Source: Metridium senile | Taxonomy: Eukaryota; Cnidaria; Anthozoa; Actiniaria; Metridiidae | DNA: 64,000 nucleotides | Direction: 5' to 3' | NCBI GenBank assembly: GCA_949775045.1 | Contig: OX459102.1 | Coordinates: 4,946,985 to 5,010,984 of the forward strand | Shown here: positions 54,650 to 64,000 of the stretch, piece after piece | Position numbering within the stretch: position 1 is the first letter of the stretch | Layout of the letters: the number at the start of each line of letters is the position of its first letter | Notes under the pieces: model-generated | The model's database searches: none | What the model saw: only the letters and a program-made list of their open reading frames with translations | What the model was told of the DNA's origin: nothing | Translations under genes and position numbers: made by a program

Positions 54650-54741
54650 TCAGAGTGGTTTATAATTAGAGTATTGTTATGTATTTACAATAGTGCCATT
54701 GTTGTATGGAGGTGCGATAATTAACGTTATCCTAGTGTTTA

Positions 54742-56178
54742 TTAAGGTGGCTCGACCCAATAATTTTTCGCGAGTACCGTCTGCATTTGAAGCTCCAGTA
54801 TAAAAATGCGTTGGGTTCGATTTCAAATCCACTTGAACACATTTCTTTCATAAAGACTGAATTATGATTTAGGATGCTTTTTTGAGATATAATTTTAATT
54901 GATTATTACAAAATATATGTTTTAGCCTTGAGTCCAATATTAGCCTTTAAAGTCATTTTCTAACAAAATGCTTCATGCTGCTTACACCTTGAATGTTTGC
55001 CCCCAGTTGTGGAAAGTTTTATCAAAATTTATAAGGCGGATTGCAAGATATCGAGGATTGTTTAAATAAAGCGGATAATTTACGCAAAATCTAAACAATA
55101 GATTTTGCATCGAAATATTTATTATTTCTTGGGTATCTGTTAGCAAAAATCGTCGTTCGTTCTTTTTTCCTATATCTCTTGCTCACTTTATGGTAATTAG
55201 ATAGCAATCGAGCCATACGATCTTCTCAAAACGTAAAATATATGTGCCGGAACGAAAATCCAATGTTTACTTTTTTTCGCGGTTTTGTATACAATTTCAC
55301 AAAAATGCAAAAATCGTAAAACTCGTCTTTTTGTTTTTAATAAAACTCTATGAGGGCTTCAAGCTATTAATGTTTCGTAATGTCTCTGATTTTCATATTC
55401 GTTGGGAAGTTTTAAAGGTATCTAATGTAGACGCAAAGTTGAGTAATATTGAGATACTGTTTAAAGATCTGGTGCTCTGGGAGTTCTATTGTTTGATGTT
55501 TGGCACAACAAGACATTCCTTCACACCATTTGCATGATTTCACCGCACTTGGCTGCCCTACGAATCATTTCCGAAGTATGGTAATGTGCTTTTGAAACGC
55601 GCACGGTAACGTTAACGAAGCATCTGTATATTACCATACTTCGGAAATGATTCGTAGTGCAGACAAGTGCGGTGAAATCATGCAAATGGTGTGAAGGAAT
55701 GTCTTGTTGAGCCAAACATCAAACAATAGAACTCCCAGAGCACCAGATCTTTAAACAGTATCTAAATATTACTCAACTTTGCGTCTACATTAGATACCTT
55801 TAAAACTACCCAATGAACATGAAAATCAGAGACTTTACGAAACATTAATAGCTTGAAGCCCTCATAGAGTTTTTTATTGAAAACAAAAAGTCGAGTTTTA
55901 CGATTTTTGCATTTTTGTGAAAATGTATACAAAACCGCGAAAAAAAGTAAACATTGGATTTTTGGTCCGGCTCATATATTTTTCGTTTTGAGAAGATCGT
56001 ATGGCTCAATTTCTATCTAATTGCCATAAAGTGAGCAAGAGATATAGGAGAAAAGAATGAACGATGATTTTTGCTAACAGATACCCAAGAAATAATAAAT
56101 ATTTCGATGCAAAATCTATTGTTTAGATTTTGCGTAAATTATCCGCTTTATTTAAACAATCCTCGTTATCTTGCCATC
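54742..56178. mobile_element. Long foldback element, right arm truncated, copy 1
   Basis: The left arm starts TTAAGGTGGCTCGACCC and the apex is near 55,610 (GGTAACGTTAACG). The right arm stops at the duplication junction after CCTCGTTATCTTGC. The complete version is at 59,446-61,182. Confidence 0.8.
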
Positions 56179-58530
56179 CATTTCGTCAACTTATGAATAT
56201 ATTTATATATTGTTTATGTCAGGTCCAATCAATGGTATGTGGGCGAGTTGGGGCAGTTGGGGCATTTGCTCAGGCAATTGTGTTGGCGATACACGATCAC
56301 GAAGTCGTACCTGTTCCAATCCTCCCCCGGCCAATGGTGGGAGCATTTGTCTTGGTGCAGCCTCTGATTTTGAGTCTTGTTTACACCCAAATTGCCCAGG
56401 TGAGTGATTTGAAGATTTATTGGTGGACTGATTGATTGATTGATTGTTGTGTCGTAACAAAGATATGCCTATTTTTCTGTTGCAATCTCTACTTGTTAAA
56501 AAAAAGAAAACAAATCTCGCGCACTAATCAAAGTCTTTTGTTACTTCTTATATACAATACCATATATGGTAATGGAATTGTTTTCAAGATTGCATACGGT
56601 ATCTTTGATACGTACATTTGACTTTTCCATAAGCGACCACGATCGTACCAGGAGAAAGTGTGTGCTTACAAGAGATTGTATCTGTATCTGTTACTGTATC
56701 GTAACTCTTTGTTTGGTATATGTTTCCGCCATGCACGGTATCTCTAAATATCCTAGCTTTTTCACCGCTCGATTAGGGCCAAGGCATCACTTATGCTGCT
56801 ACTCAGGCCTCGTCTACACGAATCCGATCTGGCTAAACCGCATAGAAATATTTGCGTCCACACGAATCCGCGTATCCGGAGGATTCAAGTAAAAGTATTC
56901 GGTTTCGGTGACCGGATTCACTGGATTCGTGTGGACGATAGGCCGATTCGCATCAAAAAGTATGCGGTTTCAAAAGTATCCGGATACGTGTAGACGGGGT
57001 CTCAGAGTGGTTTATAATTAGAGTATTGTTATGTATTTACAATAGTGCTATTGTTGTATGGAGGTGCGATAATTAACGTTATCCTAGTGTTTATTAAGGT
57101 GGCTCGACCCAATAATTTTTCGCGAGTACCGTCTGCATTTGAAGCTCCAGTATAAAAACGCGTTGGGTTCGATTTCAAATCCACTTGAACACATTTCTTT
57201 CATAAAGACTGAATTATGATTTAGGATGCTTTTTTGAGACATAATTTTAATTGATTATTACAAAATATATGTTTTAGCCTTGAGTCCAATATTAGCCTTT
57301 AAAGTCATTTCCTAACAAAATGCTTCATGCTGCTTACACCTTGAATGTTTGCCCCCAGTTGTGGAAAGTTTTATCAAAATTTATAAGGCGGATTGCAAGA
57401 TATCGAGGATTGTTTAAATAAAGCGGATAATTTACGCAAAATCTAAACAATAGATTTTGCATCGAAATATTTATTATTTCTTGGGTATCTGTTAGCAAAA
57501 ATCGTCGTTCGTTCTTTTTTCCTATATCTCTTGCTCACTTTATGGTAATTAGATAGCAATCGAGCCATACGATCTTCTCAAAACGTAAAATATATGTGCC
57601 GGAACGAAAATCCAATGTTTACTTTTTTTCGCGGTTTTGTATACAATTTCACAAAAATGCAAAAATCGTAAAACTCGTCTTTTTGTTTTTAATAAAACTC
57701 TATGAGGGCTTCAAGCTATTAATGTTTCGTAATGTCTCTGATTTTCATATTCGTTGGGAAGTTTTAAAGGTATCTAATGTAGACGCAAAGTTGAGTAATA
57801 TTGAGATACTGTTTAAAGATCTGGTGCTCTGGGAGTTCTATTGTTTGATGTTTGGCACAACAAGACATTCCTTCACACCATTTGCATGATTTCACCGCAC
57901 TTGGCTGCCCTACGAATCATTTCCGAAGTATGGTAATGTGCTTTTGAAACGCGCACGGTAACGTTAACGAAGCATCTGTATATTACCATACTTCGGAAAT
58001 GATTCGTAGTGCAGACAAGTGCGGTGAAATCATGCAAATGGTGTGAAGGAATGTCTTGTTGAGCCAAACATCAAACAATAGAACTCCCAGAGCACCAGAT
58101 CTTTAAACAGTATCTAAATATTACTCAACTTTGCGTCTACATTAGATACCTTTAAAACTACCCAATGAACATGAAAATCAGAGACTTTACGAAACATTAA
58201 TAGCTTGAAGCCCTCATAGAGTTTTTTATTGAAAACAAAAAGTCGAGTTTTACGATTTTTGCATTTTTGTGAAAATGTATACAAAACCGCGAAAAAAAGT
58301 AAACATTGGATTTTTGGTCCGGCTCATATATTTTTCGTTTTGAGAAGATCGTATGGCTCAATTTCTATCTAATTGCCATAAAGTGAGCAAGAGATATAGG
58401 AGAAAAGAATGAACGATGATTTTTGCTAACAGATACCCAAGAAATAATAAATATTTCGATGCAAAATCTATTGTTTAGATTTTGCGTAAATTATCCGCTT
58501 TATTTAAACAATCCTCGTTATCTTGCCATC
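56179..58530 (+). repeat. 2,352-bp tandem duplication unit 2
   Basis: Same content as unit 1, and closer in sequence to unit 3 (shared changes such as AAATTGCCC at the exon end and AACGCGTTGGG). The truncated foldback starts at 57,094 and the MITE at about 56,807. Confidence 0.93.
56223..56399 (+). CDS. Gene B TSP1 exon 2
   Basis: Identical translation to exon 1 except Asn for Ser near the end (CLHPNCPG). Same splice sites and phases. Confidence 0.85.
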
Positions 58531-60880
58531 CATTTCGTCAACTTATGAATATATTTATATATTGTTTATGTCAGGTCCAATCAATGGTATGTGGGCGAGT
58601 TGGGGCAGTTGGGGCATTTGCTCAGGCAATTGTGTTGGCGATACACGATCACGAAGTCGTACCTGTTCCAATCCTCCCCCGGCCAATGGTGGGAGCATTT
58701 GTCTTGGTGCAGCCTCTGATTTTGAGTCTTGTTTACACCCAAATTGCCCAGGTGAGTGATTTGAAGATTTATTGGTGGACTGATTGATTGATTGATTGTT
58801 GTGTCGTAACAAAGATATGCCTATTTTTCTGTTGCAATCTCTACTTGTTAAAAAAAAGAAAACAAATCTCGCGCACTAATCAAAGTCTTTTGTTACTTCT
58901 TATATACAATACCATATATGGTAATGGAATTGTTTTCAAGATTGCATACGGTATCTTTGATACGTACATTTGACTTTTCCATAAGCGACCACGATCGTAC
59001 CAGGAGAAAGTGTGTGCTTACAAGAGATTGTATCTGTATCTGTTACTGTATCGTAACTCTTTGTTTGGTATATGTTTCCGCCATGCACGGTATCTCTAAA
59101 TATCCTAGCTTTTTCACCGCTCGATTAGGGCCAAGGCATCACTTATGCTGCTACTCAGGCCTCGTCTACACGAATCCGATCTGGCTAAACCGCATAGAAA
59201 TATTTGCGTCCACACGAATCCGCGTATCCGGAGGATTCAAGTAAAAGTATTCGGTTTCGGTGACCGGATTCACTGGATTCGTGTGGACGATAGGCCGATT
59301 CGCATCAAAAAGTATGCGGTTTCAAAAGTATCCGGATACGTGTAGACGGGGTCTCAGAGTGGTTTATAATTAGAGTATTGTTATGTATTTACAATAGTGC
59401 TATTGTTGTATGGAGGTGCGATAATTAACGTTATCCTAGTGTTTATTAAGGTGGCTCGACCCAATAATTTTTCGCGAGTACCGTCTGCATTTGAAGCTCC
59501 AGTATAAAAACGCGTTGGGTTCGATTTCAAATCCACTTGAACACATTTCTTTCATAAAGACTGAATTATGATTTAGGATGCTTTTTTGAGACATAATTTT
59601 AATTGATTATTACAAAATATATGTTTTAGCCTTGAGTCCAATATTAGCCTTTAAAGTCATTTCCTAACAAAATGCTTCATGCTGCTTACACCTTGAATGT
59701 TTGCCCCCAGTTGTGGAAAGTTTTATCAAAATTTATAAGGCGGATTGCAAGATATCGAGGATTGTTTAAATAAAGCGGATAATTTACGCAAAATCTAAAC
59801 AATAGATTTTGCATCGAAATATTTATTATTTCTTGGGTATCTGTTAGCAAAAATCATCGTTCGTTCTTTTCTCCTATATCTCTTGCTCAATTTATGGTAA
59901 TTAGATAGCAATCGAGCCATACGATCTTCTCAAAACGTAAAATATACGTGCCGGACCGAAATTCTAATGTTTACTTTTTTTCGCGGTTTTGTATACAATT
60001 TCACAAAAATGCAAAAATCGTAAAACTCGACTTTTTGTTTTTAATAAAACTCTATGAGGGCTTCAAGCTATTAATGTTTCGTAATGTCTCTGATTTTCAT
60101 ATTCGTTGGGAAGTTTTAAGGGAACCAATGTAGACGCAAAGTTGAGTAATATTGAGATACTGTTTAAAGATCTGGTGCTCTGGGAGTTCTATTGTTTGAT
60201 GTTTGGCACAACAAGACATTCCTTCACACCATTTGCATGATTTCACCGCACTTGGCTGCCCTACGAATCATTTCCGAAGTATGGTAATGTGCTTTTGAAA
60301 CGCGCACGGTAACGTTAACGAAGCATCTATATATTACCATACTTCGGAAATGATTCGTAGTGCAGACAAGTGCGGTGAAATCATGCAAATGGTGTGAAGG
60401 AATGTCTTGTTGTGCCAAACATCAAACAATAGAACTCCCAGAGCACCAGATCTGTAAACAGTATCTCAATATTACTCAAATTTGCGTCTACATTAGATAC
60501 CTTTAAAACTACCCAATGAACATGAAAATCAGAGACTTTACGAAACATTAATAGCTTGAAGCCCTCATAGAGTTTTATTAAAAACAAAATGTCGAGTTTT
60601 ACGATTTTTGCATTTTTGTGAAAATGTATACAAAACCGCGAAAAAAAGTAAACATTGGATTTTTGGTCCGGCTCATATATTTTTCGTTTTGAGAAGATCG
60701 TATGGCTCGATTTCTATCTAATTGCCATAAAGTGAGCAAGAGATATAGGAGAAAAGAATGAACGATGATTTTTGCTAACAGATACCCAAGAAATAATAAA
60801 TATTTCGATGCAAAATCTATTGTTTAGATTTTGCGTAAATTATCCGCTTTATTTAAACAATCCTCGTTATCTTGCAATCC
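58531..60880 (+). repeat. 2,352-bp tandem duplication unit 3 (runs into intact foldback)
   Basis: Starts at CATTTCGTCAACTTATG. Instead of another junction, the foldback right arm continues past CTTGCAATCCGCC, so this is the original right edge of the duplicated segment. Confidence 0.9.
58575..58751 (+). CDS. Gene B TSP1 exon 3
   Basis: Same protein sequence as TSP1 exon 2, with conserved splice sites. A short last exon at 61,966 can follow in phase 1. Confidence 0.85.
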
Positions 60881-61182
60881 GCCTTATAAATTTTGATAAA
60901 ACTTTCCACAACTGGGGGCAAACATTCAAGGTGTAAGCAGCATGAAGCATTTTGTTAGAAAATGATTTAAAGGCTAATATTGGACTCAAGGCTAAAACAT
61001 ATATTTTGTAATAATCAATTAAAATTATGTCCGATTTCTCAAAAAAACATCCTAAATCATAATTCAGTCTTTATGAAAGAAATGTGTTCAAGTGGATTTG
61101 AAATCGAACCCAACGCGTTTTTATACTGGAGCTTCAAATGCGGACGGTAATCGCGAATAATTATTGGGTCGAGCCACCTTAA
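59446..61182. mobile_element. Complete long foldback element (1.74 kb) flanked by TTAA
   Basis: Two arms of about 840-860 bases are inverted around an apex near 60,314. The ends are TTAAGGTGGCTCGACCC and GGGTCGAGCCACCTTAA. TTAA at both edges could be a piggyBac-type target duplication, with GGTGGCTCGACC as the true end. Short ORFs appear on both strands because of the symmetry. It has interrupted an older Penelope-like fragment. Confidence 0.82.
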
Positions 61183-61185
61183 GTA

Positions 61186-61371
61186 ATATTTGTTTTCGTG
61201 GCGGCATTTAGAAATAAGTTCCGATCTTTTGTTGAGAAGGTTGGCTTTATTTGCTTTAATAGGGTTCAATTTTTCTGCTAAGCAGAGATTGCATTTCTTA
61301 GAAATATTATTGTAGGCTTGTGCTGAGGTGATGATTGACCAGTTGATTTTTAAAGGTTTCTTGTTGTACAT
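61186..61371 (-). pseudogene. Penelope-like element 3' fragment (GIY-YIG side)
   Basis: The minus strand reads SAQAYNNISKKCNLCLAEKL and LLNKRSELISKCRHENKYYL. The C-x-x-C followed by LNKR-x-E-L...CRH-x-N-K-x-x-L is the C-terminal pattern of the reverse transcriptase/GIY-YIG proteins of Penelope-like elements common in cnidarians. It is cut at 61,182 by the foldback, whose bases supply the last codons of the open frame. Dead fragment within a gene B intron. Confidence 0.55.
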
Positions 61372-61473
61372 GTCTTAAAGTGCCCATATATGTTTTGTTG
61401 GAATTGGTTGTTGGTTGGTTGGTTGGTTCTACGTTTTGAACATTACATTGTTAATTAATTTTTCTATTTTTAG

Positions 61474-61506
61474 TGCCATCTCCAACGCCTAATTGACATC
61501 CTCCAG
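61474..61506 (+). pseudogene. Gene B decayed micro-exon
   Basis: Lies between TTTCTATTTTTAG and GTAATATTCG, at the position of gene A's micro-exons. The expected phase gives VPSPTPN then TGA. Normal gene B mRNA should skip it; inclusion would truncate the protein. Confidence 0.4.
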
Positions 61507-61965
61507 GTAATATTCGAATACCTATATTAGGTTAGCCTGATTTGGATGTGATTTAGTGAAGGGTCCTCGATAATATGCTTAGAATCATTTAATCGTGAAT
61601 CCTAATACACTTATCTATACCGTATGTATTCGAGCAAGCGCCGTCCCCTAATAAGCGCAGCAATAGGACGCTTTAATGTTACTCTAGAACAACATTTGAA
61701 ATACATTTTTATCAATTGCTGTATTGTTCAGTTTAAAGTAATTAAATTTCATTGCTCGCCTATCAAGTTATCTCCCCAATATTCGTAGCTATGAAGAAAC
61801 AGCGAGACCAGGTGCTGATTCGAGTTAATGCGGTATTTGATATATCTATTTGTAGTTGCTAACTATACTAAAAAACGTACACCTGCATTTGTATATTTAC
61901 CGTTCTCTCTTACACGCAGTAAAAGTTTTTTTGTTTAAAATGATTCTTTTTTGTTTTTGTTTTAG

Positions 61966-62075
61966 CACCAAAGTCAGAAATGAAGAAACGAACTTCGTTG
62001 GAATGTGATTTTAGAAAAGTCATCGAAAACAAATTAATGAAAAATTTGCACTCTCAATTAAAGTTTCCACAATAA
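61966..62075 (+). CDS. Gene B terminal exon
   Basis: After TTTTTGTTTTAG the phase-1 frame gives A-PKSEMKKRTSLECDFRK, a basic tail and a TAA at 62073-62075. The stop lies inside the AATAAA signal (62071-62076). A second degraded copy of this exon and signal follows at 62,113-62,218. In gene A the matching exon stops after three codons. Confidence 0.5.
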
Positions 62076-62076
62076 A
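62071..62076 (+). terminator. Polyadenylation signal of gene B overlapping the stop codon
   Basis: AATAAA contains the TAA stop. A second AATAAA is at about 62,211-62,216 after the duplicated exon remnant. Confidence 0.45.
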
Positions 62077-62222
62077 ATATGATTGAAAAACTCAAGAGCA
62101 CCAAAATATCATAAATGAATGGTAAGCAACTTCGTTGGAATCTGATTATAGAAAGGTCATCGAAGACAAATTAATGAAACACTTGCACTCTCACTTAAAG
62201 TTTCCACAATAAAATAATTCTT

Positions 62223-64000
62223 AAACCACTGAAGGACGTCGTTTATTTTTGAAACATTTCCTCTCAAGCACTTTTCCAGTGCAAAACCTAAGTTATTTTT
62301 GGCATTATCTAGTAGAGGGGAGATTTGTATGAGCATGCGCTAGACCGCTGAACTATTACAAATTCGAATGACCAGAATTGCTAATCGCTAAAGTGTTTGC
62401 TGAGCAATCTCAATGTAATTGGTCGAAAAGGGTAAAGTAATGTATGCATGCAATGTCATTTCTCGCCTCTTTGATAATTAGCCAGCCATTGTATACCAAG
62501 GTGCATTATAAAATAACTAATATATAACGCGCGCTCTCATTGGCTGAAACGTGAAAAAAACTGTGTTTCTATAAGAGCATAGAAACACGGTTTCAAGCGG
62601 AGTGTCGCTGGATTTATCCGTAAAAATACAAAATCGTGTCGTCTAATGAAGAAGATCAAAACTTTTGTGTCAATTTTGACTTCGACGCCCTTCACCACTT
62701 TAGAAGTCACGAACTAAAAAGTCTCTAACACTTTTAAGCTTTTAAAAATATTAAATCTGAGTTCACTGCAATACTCAAAGTAATTCAAATCGCGACAAGA
62801 AGATCACAACACTACTTTGTCTACCGTAAAAGCACTTTTAATTCCTAAATAAGTACAAAGTAAATACAAAAAATCATTTTGATGTGCATTGAATTTACAC
62901 AATAGTAGAAAAATAAACTTCAGCAAAAGCTACAAGCCTTAAAACTTACATGTACATCAAAACAGAGAAAGTTTTCCTTCGTCTAGCTTGCTTCAGTTCT
63001 CGGTAAAGTCGTTCGTCAAGCATTCTTTTGATTAAACTCTCATGTTATTCTTCTTGAAACCTTACATGCAGCTCAAACGGTCACTCAGAGCTTCCAGAGT
63101 TCCACAAATTCAAATCAGAGCTTCGACTTCAGAAGCGAAATAGGCAGAATTTTATCGACTTGCAAGATAGGCAAAGTGAAGCGTGAACACACGGCTTTGA
63201 GCAAAGCATGTTTCAGTGAAGTTGAAGTGGTTTTGCTCACGATTTCAGACTTTTCTAGTGTAGGTGAACTCTGAAATCCACTTTTAAATCCATGTTAACT
63301 TAATCATCGTTTGTTGTGGTCTTTATATTGACATTTTGTGAAGAATAAAGTCGATTTCTTCATCCCAATAAAATTATTTTTGACAAGTTTGAAACTCGCC
63401 TGGTGCGTTTAGAAATGTATGACGCATTTTGTTTGGTCGATTGCTTCATTTGACGACGTAAGGAGAATTTGTTGTGATCAAGCGCATTAAATGCAATTTA
63501 CCTTTATATCTTCGTTATTATCTGTTGTTGTTATTTTATAAAAGCATTAGAAGATATTTTCTTAATATTCAAGATTTCAAAAGCTAGTTTTCCTTGTTTA
63601 CTGAATTCAAATTCAATTGTAATCAAAACATATTTTTCCTGGTGATTATATTGGCAAAATCGAAGCTTTTCGACAATCTCCCATATCCCGTGGGAGTGGA
63701 GGTGAGTAAGCGAGTGACCCGCTGTGAAATGCAAATTTGCATATATGTTAAAATATTTGATTTTCTGGAAAAATCACCTTTTCATCGATGCATTTGCGTT
63801 AATTGCATTCTAATATTGCTTTTGAACCAGTTAAATGTATGTTTTATGATTTAAAACCAATCTAATGTATATATATATAATGTCCATCGATTTTGTTGAT
63901 TTTGTTATTTCTTGCATTTTACGATAATATTTTGTTTTTAATTGGAGTTGAAGTACAACTATTCCTCTTCATTTTGGCATAAATCGTTATTAGGGAATCA
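62223..64000. other. Intergenic, no supported gene
   Basis: A small hairpin at 62,565-62,600 ('GTGTTTCTATAAGAGCATAG...AAACACGG') follows a 'GCGCGCTCTCATTGGCTGAA' word typical of a dispersed repeat. The short frames at 63,531-63,854 show no domain. Confidence 0.4.

Larger units (their letters stand above)
53827..56178 (+). repeat. 2,352-bp tandem duplication unit 1 (contains TSP1 exon 1)
   Basis: From CATTTCGTCAACTTATG to the next occurrence at 56179. It includes the TSP1 exon, a GTCTACACG MITE (54,455-54,649) and a right-truncated long foldback (from 54,742). It differs from units 2 and 3 at scattered bases. Confidence 0.93.

Overview
The window looks like animal nuclear DNA, most likely a cnidarian (probably an anthozoan; this is inference from gene content, not a species call). 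It is AT-rich, its host genes are split by introns, and the coding exons belong to metazoan families: a TRAF-type zinc finger with a MATH domain, a secreted PAN/apple domain, and thrombospondin type-1 (TSP1) repeats. The rest is crowded with foldback elements, microsatellites and decayed retroelements.

Left part (1-24,070). A three-exon 3' end of a TRAF/MATH gene lies at 351-1,637. It is followed by a long repeat-rich stretch with foldback/MITE elements and a decayed LINE fragment. At 22,180-24,068 is gene A, a short secreted PAN-domain gene with two tiny symmetric exons and a 5-base insertion that breaks its first exon.

Centre (24,080-41,430). A complete Maverick/Polinton (adintovirus-type) element occupies about 25,163-40,635 (15.5 kb). 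Its terminal inverted repeats are about 1.32 kb, and it sits inside a large (TATAA)n array. It encodes a family B DNA polymerase broken by two one-base frameshifts, a DDE integrase on the opposite strand, a major-capsid-like protein, an A32-type packaging ATPase, a candidate penton/minor capsid protein, a large conserved-type protein and several small membrane proteins. All genes except the polymerase are open. Most capsid-cluster genes carry their own G/C-GTATAAA box 30-40 nt before the ATG. That predicts one nearly leaderless mRNA per gene, a virus-like late regulon. The inverted repeats have grown inward and copied the 5' end of the polymerase gene to the far end of the element.

Right part (41,131-64,000). 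More foldbacks and a (TTTA)n array are followed by about 3.5 tandem copies of a ~2 kb host repeat (43,840-50,980). Gene B (53,090-62,075) is an intact paralogue of gene A with a PAN exon and three TSP1 exons. Those exons were multiplied by exact 2,352-bp tandem duplications whose introns carry a long foldback element. Gene A with its upstream region and gene B with its upstream region form an old tandem block duplication. The block that starts again at about 24,080 is the one the Polinton entered.
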